A stretch of DNA of 64,000 nt from NCBI RefSeq assembly GCF_964204865.1, contig NC_135254.1, positions 4,717,001 to 4,781,000 of the forward strand, given 5' to 3'. Below are positions 1 through 10,916 of this stretch, piece after piece. Position numbers and translations under genes: made by a program. Below the pieces are notes generated by a model. The model was not told where the DNA came from. It saw only the letters and a list, made by a program, of their open reading frames with translations, and made no database searches. Within the stretch, counting starts at the first letter, position 1, and every line of letters begins with the position of its first letter. Origin of the DNA: Styela clava. Lineage: Eukaryota; Chordata; Ascidiacea; Stolidobranchia; Styelidae.

Positions 1-145
1 ATAGGCACTCATATGTAGCCACCATCGCTTGGCTGACATGGGCAGTCCCGATCTCGTAATGGAACTAAGATAAGGAAAGTTGGAATAAAAATTGGGCCTA
101 GCTTTAACCTGGTACACATACTGCGGGAGTTTCTATTAATGTAGA
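1..145 (-). repeat. Fold-back repeat fragment (family A/B)
   Basis: This fragment reads on the minus strand as the left half of the local fold-back repeat, with the recurring words GTATGTGTACCAGGTTA, CTTAGTTCCATTACGAG and GCCAAGCG. The same words recur in order near 5.0, 7.6, 8.6, 11.2, 33.9, 48.1, 56.8 and 58.7 kb. It is cut by the window edge. Confidence 0.6.
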
Positions 146-1266
146 CTTTTTCATGTCTTTGTTATTTAATTGTTGAAATTTCTATTGTTGGTCAATCGAA
201 TAGCAATTCTTTTCCATGTCTTTTATATTTAGGTATTAGGTATACCTGCTATTGTCATTGCTTCGTTTTGTAAACACGATTCGCAAGATGTGAATTATTG
301 AATTTTCCTATTGATTGCCCCTTTTGTGTGAGTCAGAAACGTTTTCAAACCCATCTGCTAAAACTTATTGATAAGTATTAACATTTTTGGAGTGCAAATT
401 TGTAAAAGTCCCAAACATATGCAATTTTCAGATTACTTTTTTTTATTTTCAGATTATAACATTTTCAGATTATGACAAAGCTATGAATAAAATTTCTCTT
501 GCCCTATCCAGTGTGTTAGTTTTTTTCAGTAATGTGTATGTAAGCCTACCACTGAGTTGCACTCTATTATTTTTCACGTTCAGACACATTCTCATCACAC
601 ATTCACATCAATTCCCTGATCCACTTTGTATATATAGTCAGCCTATTTTTTCTTCCTGATTATTATCGTCCAAACCCCATCAAATTTATTAAGCAGTTAA
701 GTATGAATTTCCATCACATTATTCTGGCCTCTTTAGATTGTTTTATGTAACGAATGCAACACCGGACACCCCCGACGCTTTTTTTGTTTGTTTTAAAAAC
801 ACACATTTATTACATTGTTTTTATCTAAGGATACCCTTATTTTGTTCCCAAATTTATTGTAAAAATATTATCGTAATAGTTCAAGTTTTGCCACTGGTCA
901 TCTTTCAGTGATAATCTTAATCACATCAGCGTATAGCTGACTTCGATGACCATATGGTCGTATCGCTCCCTCCTGTCCATACCAAAACAGTTTATTTGCT
1001 GTGGCTATTTTATTGATGACTATATTTTTGTAGCTAGAGTGGTTGTATTTTTGGTTGACAAAATAATGAAATCTCTCTTTCTCGTTGTACTGCCATTGGT
1101 AAGGACGTTTACAATTTAATTATGCGGCTAAAGTGTCTAAAAAGGGCGAATTTATAATGTAACATTGACATCAATATTTAGCTACAGTCCCATTTGACGT
1201 CGCCTTTACTGTCGAAAAATTTAGTTTGTTTTAGTCATTTAGGCCTGTTGTAGTGTGAAACTGTGT
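146..1266. other. No gene recognised; presumed intron
   Basis: AT-rich sequence with no exon I can support. The 90-codon open frame near 387 starts at TTG, is low complexity and has no recognisable domain. Part of 930-1110 resembles a stretch near 47.25 kb (shared words around TGGTCGTATC and TCCATACCAAAA), so it is probably an old dispersed repeat. It may be intron of the FGFR1OP2-like gene whose exons start at 3411. Confidence 0.4.
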
Positions 1267-1274
1267 TTGTCTAC

Positions 1275-1642
1275 CAGAGAGGGATCAATTCAGTTTAATT
1301 ACAATTACTTCCCTAAATTTTTTAATAACATAACAATTACTCCGTGCAAAAAATATCAAATTACATTTATAATTATAACATTTTGGTATAACAGCATGCC
1401 TCAGTGATGCTCAAAGATTTAAAAAAAAAAACTCTGACAATGGTGCAGGAAGTGGTAAAACACAGTTTTCGGGAGAGTTTGTTTGATGTTCATCCATTTC
1501 CAAAATACTAAGTTTAGTTTAATTGTGTAGTGTAATTGAGCAAAAATTTTAGCAAATTACAATTACACGGAATGAAAATGCTTCCATTACAATTACATGA
1601 AAACTGTAATTAATTACATCAATTACAATTGATCCAACTCTG
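1275..1642. mobile_element. hAT-type MITE, 368 bp
   Basis: Terminal inverted repeats start CAGAGAGGGATCAATT on the left and end AATTGATCCAACTCTG on the right. The interior is built of repeated AATTAC/GTAATT words. The flanks TTGTCTAC (1267-1274) and GTGTCTAC (1643-1650) are an 8-bp target duplication with one mismatch, as expected of hAT elements. There is no coding capacity. Confidence 0.75.
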
Positions 1643-3410
1643 GTGTCTACTATCCTAATGAAAAAATCAACATGGAGGATTTGTTGCGCCATCAGGACGC
1701 CTTGGTTATCAGTAAATTCCGGACAACCGGGAGGCCTGACGTCGATTCCGGGACTGTCCCGTCCGTTCCCGGGACGGTTGGTAGACCTAGCATCATCAGG
1801 TCTTGAATAGTTTTAGATTTTGCCCAATTCCCCGATTTTCCGTAGGCTATATGTTTGTGTTGACTTGCATTGCCTATATATTTGTTTTGGTGTTACAGAA
1901 AATCGAAATGAACTTTACTAACCGTGCGTTGCGTCTATATTATGTTTGTTACCGAGCGGCGTGGGTTGTTAATGTAAGTGCCCCGTATTGGGTTCGATAC
2001 TGATTGAGACGTCCTATCAGATTTCTGCGCCCTCGGAATATAACTACTGATTTAAATCTGCCCAAATAGCCTTTTAAAACTACTTAAATTAGGCTTGTTT
2101 GCGTTACACTACCCGAGCCGAATGATCGAAAATGGCGTCCATATGACGCCATAATGGGACGAGTTAGTTACACGGGGTTGCGTAAAAGTACGGTGCTTGC
2201 CATCTTGTTGTTATGTAATATCTATGGGTGATCACTGCCATAGATAAGTAGAAAATAGAATCCACTACAAACCATTTAACTGTATTCAGAACTCAGGTGA
2301 TCACTGACGATTCTTATGGCGACGGTATCACCATCAGGGGCGATAGAGATACCCAGAGATCAAAGCCCATATATGCCAGAGATGTTTGTGAACGAGTGCG
2401 CCGATTTAGCTTTAGGGAAATATTTTCGGTACGGTACCGGTACTGTCCAAATCATCAACTTGGCAAGCGAATTTGTTAGAAAAATAATTTATATCTGACA
2501 AAGCAGATGAATGCAAAAAGGAATATAACACACAAGAGCCGTCAGCTTCCTTTTTTGTACCGGTACCAGGAAAAGAAAAGTTATCATCAAGTACCGTAAT
2601 TAATTCCATGCTGACGCTTGATATTCGGTCACAAGATTGAAGGTATAATATTTTGATAGTTCTAATTCAAATATATAAAATATTTGTTACTGCAAGAAGG
2701 TTTACGTTTACAACTTGCAGACATGGTTTGTGGTACAGAATATTATGGAAATACAGTTTGTTTTTCGCCAATAACAATTTTCATTGAATTGTATGCCAAT
2801 TGGAATCCCATGGCCTGGTTTTTGGGTAGTATGGATCAGATGTGCATGAAATGTAAAACTTGTATGGTACTTGAAGACTTGTCGTAATTTAATGTTGATA
2901 CTGTAATAAAATCAAAATTTTATTTCAATGCGCCCTGATTTGTATCAAATAAAGTGACTGTGTCGGGAGTTCGAAAACAAGAAGTTCAAGATACAGAGAT
3001 ATATTTCTTATCATTATTCTCTCCATTCCAGGACTATGGAGGTTTCCCAAACTCCTTTCAACTCAGCCTGGAGCACATATCAAAAAAATTCGATTGAAAT
3101 GAATAAAGCTGCTGGACACAGACTCTAGTCTTGGGTATGAAAGATGTTTTATATCAAGATTTCTAACTCTTGTTTTCACTCTTTGTATTTGTGACATTCC
3201 AAGACAAACACTTGAAACTAAATAATTAATGCAATGAAAATAAAATTTAAATGGTTCAAAGAAATTTGTCCAACCTTTGTTTTGAAGTTTTGAAGAGAAA
3301 AAATATGAATGTTGATCCAAAATTGTAAATAATAATCAAATGTAAATCTCAAATAATAGTTCTGATGGAAACAAAATTATGTTTGCCAAATTCCTATTTT
3401 TATCTTTAAG
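1643..3410. other. No gene recognised; presumed intron
   Basis: Short open frames near 2300-2610 overlap on both strands and a 67-codon frame lies near 2684. None has a recognisable domain or credible splice signals. A palindromic GGTACCGGTACTG / GTACCGGTACC pair lies at about 2430-2570. Probably intron upstream of the 3411 exon. Confidence 0.4.
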
Positions 3411-5079
3411 GTATTCAGCAAGAAAATAATGCAATTCGGTCCCTACAACATGAGAACGAGGAATTGCGACAAAGTTTGACCGAACACCAGAACGCATTGG
3501 AACTTATCATGACCAAGTACAGACAGCAGATGATGAAATTTACTAAGCACCAAAAGTATGTGGATCTTGTCAATGTATTTCATAATCTCAGGGAGAGGAA
3601 AGTCTATTGTTTTACTATAAAATGGCTGTATTATTACTAATAAACATTTAATTGAAGTTTCAGTCTTTCAGAATACCTTATGGTTCTAATACGAACAATC
3701 CCATTTCCCATAGAAATGGCAAATTAAGGTTTTTATCCTAGGTTTTGGCCAGTTCAGTGCAGCGGCTCCAAAAGTTTACATTCAAATGCAACAGTCTATA
3801 TAATATATGTCCAGGGTGTCCGTGAAGTCCCTTTACAATTTCAATTTTGTTGTGAAGTGGATTAGGCATATTGCAGCGACAATTCTAAAAGCTAAGAAGA
3901 ACACATTATAGCATGGGGTGTGCAACCTTCAATACAGGAGGTCCAGATAGAAATAACTGGGCGAAACCTGTTACGACATTGTAAAGTCGTAGGCATGAAT
4001 AAACTAGACTCAGGTATAGGCTTCGCAACACACAGGGATAGGAATTACTCACACGTAACAAGTTAAATTTAATTGAAAACTGATTTCGTGGTTCGTACAC
4101 CATTCAAAATTGACACTCTTGTGGGCCGCATTTGGCCCATGGGCCAGTCGCAGGTTGCACACCCCTGCATCATAGTATTTGTAAATTAATATTAAAAATC
4201 AGAAGCCGTATAGCTGAATAATATTCACAAAGAATAATTATGAAGTTTTACTTGGCTTCAAATATTTCAACAAAATCAATTAACCGTGACTTAGCAGCAT
4301 TTATAATTCATTTATATCTTTCATTTTCAGCATTCAGATCACTGAAAATGCTTATCAAGCAGAAAAACAACATCAAGAAGAGAATATGGAACTCATTGAT
4401 AAGGTAACGAGACCAAGGTTACTCTAGTCCACAGTTATGTTGTAGTGCTTGATTCCTACAATTTGCCATCCCACAATTTCGGTCACCTTTGACCACCGCA
4501 AAATTGTGGGAATAACTCAGGTGGTTTTGAGCATTTTTATGTAAACAGTGTGAGCGTACTTGTAATAGAACTAAAATAAGGAAAATTGGAATTCGAACCT
4601 GGTACACACACTACGTGATTTCTGAAATAGGCATCTCGATTAAATCAAGTTCAGTTTATTATATATTTGCCACTGATATCAAACAGTATGTAAGGGGGCT
4701 ACTACTGTTTGAAGGACTGAAATCTTTCTTACTCGGCATTCTTGTCATTAGTAATGCTGGAGGTTTGACAGTAATTATTCAAGCAAAAGAATTCAGCCAC
4801 CTGGTGGCGCTGAAAGTTCAAGTTATTTCAAAACAAAAAAGGTGGCAGTTTTATCTTAAAAGACATTGATTATCTTTTCATGTTTCAGATCCACGAGATG
4901 GCTGCTGTGATGAGGCATGCTGCTCTCTCCGAGATTACGAAGAATTATCCCGATTGCAAACAGAAAATGACATTTTAAGAGAAATGCTGATGATATCTAG
5001 GAGTTCATTTCGTTATTTCGGGTACTCTCGTAGTATGTGTACCAGGTTCATAATTTCATTCAGATTTTCCTTATTTTAG
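3411..5079 (+). CDS. FGFR1OP2/SIKE-like coiled-coil protein, 3' exons, frame broken
   Basis: Three exons on the plus strand: 3411-3555 (acceptor TTTAAG, donor GTATGT), 4331-4403 (acceptor TTTTCAG, donor GTAACG) and 4889 onward (acceptor TTTCAG). Phases match across both introns. The first exon encodes IQQEN, then a leucine/glutamate-rich coil ending ELIMTKYRQQM. This closely matches the central coil of the FGFR1OP2/SIKE family, whose human members are STRIPAK-associated adaptors. Exon three begins IHEMAAVM, another family motif. In that frame it stops at 4976-4978. The expected next block (LQTENDILREML then SRSSF) is present in another frame, running to TAG at 5077-5079 inside a repeat. A small deletion around 4905-4925 would explain this. 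The 5' exons are outside the window. The family assignment is by remembered motifs; whether the gene is functional is uncertain. Confidence 0.65.
4555..4625 (-). repeat. Short fold-back repeat fragment
   Basis: It contains the reversed family words (TAATAGAACTAAAATAAGG, then CCTGGTACACACACTACG) seen in the complete copies at 8.6 and 33.9 kb. It lies in the intron before exon three of the FGFR1OP2-like gene. Confidence 0.5.
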
Positions 5080-5235
5080 TTCTATTACGAGTTTGGGGAC
5101 TGTCCATGTTAGCCAAGGGGATATACCCCCTCTGCCCATAGGTTTCAGTCCCTTTACACTACTTGTTGTAAAGTAGGCAAACAAAATTAATTACCTCCAT
5201 ATTGGTACACATACTTCCGGAGCGCCCCTTACTTT
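5011..5235 (+). repeat. Repeat B copy
   Basis: Begins at about GGTACTCTCGTAGTATGTG and ends ATTGGTACACATACTTCCGGAGC. Internal words include TTCTATTACGAGTTTGGGGAC, GTTAGCCAAG and CCATAGGTTTCA. The same unit recurs at 7.6, 48.1, 48.3 and 56.0 kb. It truncates the last exon of the FGFR1OP2-like gene in the alternative frame. Confidence 0.6.
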
Positions 5236-5319
5236 TGTTATTCCTTGTGTTTCTATTGAAACTCAGTATTGACAAAATATATCTGGTTCATACAAAGTAC
5301 TCCACACAAAGCTGTAGAC

Positions 5320-5523
5320 CTGGGTTTCCCACACTGGGGTCTGCGGACCTCTGGGTGTCAGTGATGACTGCACAGGGAGTCCGCAACTATATGAAAAGAG
5401 TCTGGTCTATCTTTAATGATTGACTTCAACTTAAAAGCCATTGCATCATTTTAGTTGAGCGCTGCACCCAACGATAAGATTTAAAAACTAGGGTTCGCGG
5501 TTCCAAAAGTTTGGCGAACACTG
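5320..5523. mobile_element. hAT-type MITE, 204 bp
   Basis: Starts CTGGGTTTCCCACACTGGGG and ends CCAAAAGTTTGGCGAACACTG. Flanks CTGTAGAC (5312-5319) and CTGTAGGC (5524-5531) form an 8-bp duplication with one mismatch. No open frame of note. Confidence 0.6.
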
Positions 5524-5531
5524 CTGTAGGC

Positions 5532-6162
5532 AAGAAGCTCGAGCAACAACATAAAAAAACATCGAGAGAGAATATATGTTTCTTCACCTTACTGTTGTTA
5601 CTTTATGTTTTTGTTGGAGCGAAAAAAAACTTATTTGTCTCTAGACATGCAACACGCAGAAATGTTCTCGATTAGCACCCAAATAAGGGGAAATCCCCAT
5701 GACCCCATCAATTTTTACAAAGAATTACCCCCCAATAAAAAGGGTGTTTTGGAATGAAATTTCACGCAGACCGGCAAAAAAGCTTTGTTGACCGGGACCG
5801 GAGGTTGGGGACCACTACGCTAGTCTATATTATTATCGTTTATGTATAATTAAGTACACGGATATAAAAAGTGTGTTTGATGAGAGACTTTTTTTGATTG
5901 GCATATTATAATATAAAGGGATTCCTCAAGCCTTTGAAATGTTTATCGGGTTCCGCTTCTCCATTAAGGTTGAAAAACCACTGCCCTAGACAAGAAACAC
6001 TTTTTAAGAGGTTTTGGTTAGCACTCAAATTGACACGTTATTTCCTTCAATATGAAGTGGTATGGCTTAAAAGGGCTATGTTAAATTTTTGTAAATGATA
6101 TTAGAATTAAATTATTGCTTGAATTAACTTTCTTGCATTTTCGAATCCGGACTCATCGAATA
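5532..6162. other. Degraded repeat debris
   Basis: Contains decayed hAT-like pieces, such as GGTTGAAAAACCACTGCCCT near 5970-5990 and GACCGGAGGTTGGGGACCACT near 5795-5815. No gene is recognised. The 66-codon frame at 5898 lies over these pieces and is not credible. Confidence 0.4.
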
Positions 6163-6164
6163 TA

Positions 6165-6373
6165 CAGGGTGGCCCAAAAGTAGGTATACAGTTATTTTAT
6201 TTATTTTTTATTACCTTCCAAGCAGCTAGAAAACTAATGTAAAATTCACACTAGATTTATTATCTGAAAAATTAAGAAATTTTTGTGGTACTTAACAAGT
6301 AACATAAGGTGCAAGTAGCTTCAAAGCATATAAAATAGTTCAATAACCATATACCTACTTTTGGGTAACCCTG
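6165..6373. mobile_element. Tc1/mariner-like MITE, 209 bp
   Basis: Inverted termini CAGGGTGGCCCAAAAGTAGG and, on the right, CCTACTTTTGGGTAACCCTG, flanked by TA on both sides (6163-6164 and 6374-6375). A TA target duplication and a CAGGG terminus are typical of Tc1/mariner/IS630 elements. The interior has no coding capacity. A related left end lies at about 41870. Confidence 0.75.
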
Positions 6374-6375
6374 TA

Positions 6376-7301
6376 CAGTAGGTAGATTTCTATATGTTTT
6401 TGATGTGAGCGTATTTAGAACATATGAGAGCGCATGATCGTATTCAGAACATATATCGATATTCCATTATGAAAATATTATTGTAGAATTATTATGTTTT
6501 AAAAATTCTCAGTTTAACATAGCCCGGCTTTTGAGCGAGTGCATGGTCAATTGGCTACTCTCCGTTCAATATAGTGTCCCTAACATTTGGGAACGGGGCT
6601 TTCTCACATTGTGCTCATGCATCAACCTTTACACTTCTTAATCACCGACCTTGGGCCCAAAGTCATGGATGTGGAGTTTGTTAGTATTTGGAGTCGTATT
6701 CTCAAATCCGATGGTCCAACTTCAAGATTTTTGTAAAAGCCTGTGATTGTGTTTTCCTTCTGAAAATTTTGTTGTTTTAGAGTCCTAGTTAAAATTTTGT
6801 TGTTTTAGAGTCCTAGTTGATAGATTTTTGTTGTTGGGTTGGGGGGGGGGGGGGGTGGCCAAATTCGGGTCTTGATAGAACATTTATAAATATAAAAAAA
6901 AGAGGATAAATATAAAGTTGGAGTATTCACACATCTGTTACAGAGTCTTATACCAATTGGGGATAGAGTATAAAACCACCCATGTCCCTGTAGGTGAATT
7001 CTATAACTAGTCTTAGTTTTCATTTCATAGCTATTATCATACTGTAAAATGAAGTTTCATTTTTGGCAATTTTCCTCGCTATTCAGATGCTTCCAGAATT
7101 AATGAAATGGTAATTCAACCACATGTCTGGTCTTGAACTGCCTGGAATGACTTCATTGTTAAGTCTCGTTCATGCTTTTCTTGGCTCAAACTGCTATGGC
7201 ATCGTATTTGTGTCACCACTGGATGCTGATAATGTGCAAGATTGTTGTCCCCTCACAATTGCAACGTGTGTTCATGCTTAAATTGCCTTTTTTGTACACA
7301 T
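6376..7301. other. Non-coding; small tandem repeat and G-run
   Basis: Two near-identical ~33-bp units (TTTTGTTGTTTTAGAGTCCTAGTT) lie at about 6757-6822, followed by an uninterrupted run of about 16 G near 6840. No gene is recognised. Confidence 0.5.
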
Positions 7302-7310
7302 GTTTACAGC

Positions 7311-7514
7311 GGTGACCGTACACTTGAACCCATGTACATTTGAACCCATGCGTATATCCACGGGTTCAATCTATATGCGGGTGCTAAAACCCATGGTTTA
7401 GGGTTAGTATAGGTTTAACTATCCGTGAAACAAAAAAAAATTCCATAGGTGCAATAGCATACACGTGCAATTGTCATGGGTTCAAATGTACGTGGGTTCA
7501 AATGTAATGGAACC
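7311..7514. mobile_element. MULE-like MITE with 9-bp duplication (GGTGACC family)
   Basis: Starts GGTGACCGTACA and ends TAATGGAACC, with subterminal inverted words TGAACCCATG / CATGGGTTCA. It is flanked by a perfect 9-bp repeat GTTTACAGC at 7302-7310 and 7515-7523. A second copy at 25834-26022 also has a perfect 9-bp duplication. Nine-base duplications fit Mutator-like elements. No coding capacity. Confidence 0.75.
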
Positions 7515-7574
7515 GTTTACAGCTATTGGCTGGTTAATACGAGGGCTTGTGGTCAAGTTGAAGCTATAAGGTAT

Positions 7575-7835
7575 CTTTTCCTGGACCAGAAATGTTCGAT
7601 ATGAGAAACAAAATGGCGGACACTGGAACATAGCATGTATACCAGGTTAGGGCTAGAACATACCAATTTTATTCCGATTTTCTTATTTTAGTCATATTAT
7701 GAGTTCAGGGACTGTCTGTGTTAGCCAAGTAAATATACCCCCCGTCCCTGGGTTTGGGGCGTTTTACGAAACCTGTGAAAGTTGTTGAACCAAAGTAGTT
7801 ACCTCCATATTGGTACACCCACTTCTGGAGCAAGT
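7575..7835 (+). repeat. Repeat B copy
   Basis: Starts near ATGGCGGACACTGGAACATA and runs through ACCAGGTTAGGG, GTTAGCCAAGTAAATATACC and CCTCCATATTGGTACACCCA to CTTCTGGAGC. It is a full-length relative of the copies at 5.0 and 48.1-48.5 kb. A hAT MITE has inserted just beyond its right end. Confidence 0.6.
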
Positions 7836-7843
7836 CTCTATAC

Positions 7844-8160
7844 CAGCGGTTCTCAACCAGGGGCCCTCGGGCCCCTAAGGGGGCCACAAAGGAGTTGGAG
7901 GGGGGCCACAAGGATGGGCTGAAATCTGAATTTACTTTTCACTTTAAAAGAAATCTCAGTTTTTCCTGGTTTGCTGCTCAACAAGGTTATTTCGCAGGGT
8001 GTTTTCGCTCTCTTTTGTGCAAATTGTTTTAACATAATGGGATTTGGAATCTATCAATGAAAATAACCCTATTAATACCTCTGGAATATTAAAGTGGGGG
8101 CCATGAGTGCTAAAAGCCTCCGAAAGGGGGCCACGAGTCATAAAAGGTTGAGAACCACTG
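7844..8160. mobile_element. hAT-type MITE, 317 bp
   Basis: Termini CAGCGGTTCTCAACC and GGTTGAGAACCACTG are inverted repeats, and both ends carry GGGGGCCAC motifs. The flanking 8-bp duplication CTCTATAC is perfect (7836-7843 and 8161-8168). A more decayed copy, split by another insertion, lies at 25563-27668. Three small minus-strand open frames inside are fortuitous. Confidence 0.85.
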
Positions 8161-8559
8161 CTCTATACCAAGGACCCCGTTCTAGCCATCTCACCCAGGG
8201 TGTAATAAATCGGTTTCTAGGACTGGTTTTATACATTTGGAATAGAAAACTCGAAAATTAGCAGTCGACCATGTTGATTGAACCAGAGTGGTTTCATGCG
8301 AAGAAAACAATCTCAGCATGATAATCAATTTTGCAAGATAACACACATAATTTAACATCAAATTGAGAGACACTTGAATGCATGTCAAATTATTTATAAA
8401 ATCATAAAAAAAAAAATACCGTAGTTTACTGGAATAATAACTCAGTGGTATATTTGCTTCAAAACTCTTGATAGTTGGGCAAAAGTATACAAAGTCACAT
8501 TTTACCAAAAATAATTTCGCTGGAACTCTTGATTTGTATATTGTCAGATGCTTTGTTAG

Positions 8560-8792
8560 GTAATCCCGAAGTATGTGAACCAAGATGGCCGACACCGGAA
8601 CATAGTGGTGTACCAAGTTAGGGTTAGGTCATAATTTTATTCCATTTTCCTTATTTTAGTTCTATTACGAGTTCGGGGACTAGCCAAGTAGTATTTTTAC
8701 CTGAAATTATCACCTCACCCTAACCTGGTATACATACTATGTTCTGGTGTCCGCCTTCTTAGTTCACATACTTTGGGAGTTCGTTATATTCT
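8560..8792. repeat. Fold-back repeat A (long inverted halves)
   Basis: The left arm reads CCCGAAGTATGTGAACCAAG and the right arm is its near-complement CTTAGTTCACATACTTTGGG. Arms of about 80 bp surround a centre with TTCTATTACGAGTTCGGGGA. The matching insertion lies in the flank of gene B (33868-34096), with a relative in the flank of C (56786-57010), so it predates the gene duplications. TAACCCTAACC inside it is part of the arm, not telomere. Confidence 0.65.
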
Positions 8793-9134
8793 ACAGAACT
8801 TGGCTTGGTTGCGTAACTATAAAAATAAAACGTGAAAATGATATTGAATATTGATAGATATATACAGTGGTGGTTGGTAATTAGGAGATCAGAACAATTG
8901 TATAGATCTATTGGAATGTGGTATATACAGTAGCAGTGGGGAACCTATGGAAAAAGTATACAATATGCCATGGAAGTAATATAATAAAATGCATAAGAAC
9001 AACATTGAAACTCAAGAATAATAATAGATTTAGTTGTGGTTGACTATCAGGACCCAGGATAGAAATATTTATACAATAATCTATACAGTGTAATTCTAGA
9101 GCTCAATGACATAGGGTTGATTTGGGAATTTTTC

Positions 9135-9246
9135 GGTCCTCCTGAAATATGTGCAACAAGATGGCGCACAAACTGATAACTCTAATCTGGTACACATACT
9201 ATGTTCAGGTTGTGCATCATCTTGGTGCACATACTTCGGGAGGACC
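9135..9246. repeat. 112-bp hairpin element
   Basis: Inverted arms GGTCCTCCTGAAATATGTGC and GCACATACTTCGGGAGGACC meet around a short centre, so the single strand could fold into a nearly continuous hairpin. It is a short relative of fold-back repeat A. A cousin at 36471-36577 has a clear 9-bp duplication; here the flanks match poorly. Confidence 0.55.
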
Positions 9247-9539
9247 AATTCTTTAAATCAAATCAGACTTGATTAATTAATTTTTTATTAAGGTATGCCG
9301 CAATGGGCATTTCGGTATAACCTGTCAAAAATTGTCAGAACAATTTTCCGGTATCTTGACTAACACAAAAATGCCAGTTTATTCAACAAATTATAATTAA
9401 TAAAGAATGAATGCGTGCGTATAAATAGAGTTTCGCTGATTGATTCCACCAAATCCAATATATTGGCAATACAATCATCCTAATAGCGTAGTATTTGGAC
9501 TTGATTAAGTTGGCATGTCTGATTAAAGAACCCAGGTTA

Positions 9540-9900
9540 AATGCCACCTCACCCAGAGTGATGTACACAGTGCAAAACAGGAGTATTTCAAGCAATATAT
9601 GAGTTTCATATTCATCATTGGATACTTGTTCAGAGTCCTATTCCAGGTATTGGTAGCCACAAAAGTTATCAAAAATGTCTCAACTATATTAATTTTAGCA
9701 GCCACTGATATCTAACGCTATGTAAGCAGCTACTATTTATATGGAATGACCAAAATCATTTCGGTTCGGTTTAACATTGCCTAACCAATCTGATGCACCA
9801 TGGGTGAGGTGGGGGCATGGAATTTAAACATGATATGTGTAATCTGTGATGCCAGCACAATTACGGTAAGTCGTGTGCTTTAGCTGCCTAGGTCATTTTA
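9540..9900 (-). repeat. tRNA-derived SINE, family 1 (reverse)
   Basis: On the minus strand an A-box-like region (GACCTAGGCAGCTAAAGC) is followed by the B-box-like GTTTAAATTCC and the CCACCTCACCC block. Family copies end with a TATCAGTGGCTGC tail, and a related tail lies near 9700. Homologous copies sit at the same place beside genes B (35165-35350) and C (57240-57590). Confidence 0.55.
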
Positions 9901-10916
9901 CTCATTTCACAATGGCACAGATACATTTTCTCAAAATATTCACAATTTTCGTCATTCATCATATGAATTAATTGATCAAGAACATCATTTGCACAATGGC
10001 TACATTGATAATGTGGATGGCATTGTTTTGCCCTTCGTCGTAGTTTTGATGAAGACGAATTCAATATCTCAGTTCAGTATTGTATGAAGAGGAATCGTGT
10101 TGCAGGAAATCTTTTAGGATATCTTTAACTTATTCAATTTCAGTACTAAATAGAAAAAAAAATTATTATGAGAAAATATTGGAAAAAGCCAGAATTTGTT
10201 AATTTGTGCACTATAATAGGGCAGCTTATTCAAACATGCTATGTTTTGTTATATTCAGTATATCTATCCAAGCTACACATTCCTCAAAATACAAAACTAA
10301 TTTCTTCACTTCACTGGTAAAATTTCAGTGTCTTTGAAAAATATTAGTCATTTCCATATCAGTGGATGATTTTACAGAGCCTTGTCGGGAGGTAAAAACG
10401 TAAAAATAAACGCGGTATAAAAAACTATTAATTTCTATATTATTCAAATCACCATATTCTACACAATTAGCACTGCAATAGTGAAATGGCAAAGCAACTA
10501 CTTGAAATCATAAGAACTGGGGTGAGATAAAAGTGAGGCCTTGGTCTTATATTATTAATTGAAACTGCACAGCACACAGAGTGTCTCATTGAAGATAGCG
10601 ATTTTGAGTTTTCATTTGAAAGCTTTCAAACCATGTTATTGTGACATCATATGTGACGATATAGTACTTATTATGTCCATAGGGCTGGGCTTTTCAAATC
10701 GAAAATTTAAATAGTAAATTATTAGAATCGGAGAAAATTTCATGTAAACAAGCAACCCTTTATCAACCTCCGATACCAATGCAAGTTCATTACTCAATTC
10801 TGTTTCAAGTGATGATTATCCAACTTGTTATTTCAGGAATTTAAGACTATAAATATGGATGCATGTTAGGGAAAGTGGGCAAAGCAATATTTTGCCAGAG
10901 TGTCAAATGAATAAAA
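9901..10916. other. Gene A 3' flank, no gene recognised
   Basis: AT-rich sequence shared in patches with 35.4-36.17 kb and 57.6-58.46 kb, for example the TAGGGCTGGGCTTTTCAAATC word near 10680 and GTGATGATTATCCAACTTG near 10810. This is the common 3' flank of the three tandem genes and may include the 3' UTR. I did not identify a convincing poly(A) signal. Confidence 0.5.

Noticed and set aside
387..659. 90-codon open frame near the left edge
   Set aside because: Starts at TTG, is low complexity and T-rich, and has no domain or splice support.
8615..8640. TTAGGG/TAACCCTAACC words in the fold-back repeats as telomere-like sequence
   Set aside because: Only one or two units, always at the same place within the same dispersed repeat arm; not a telomeric array.
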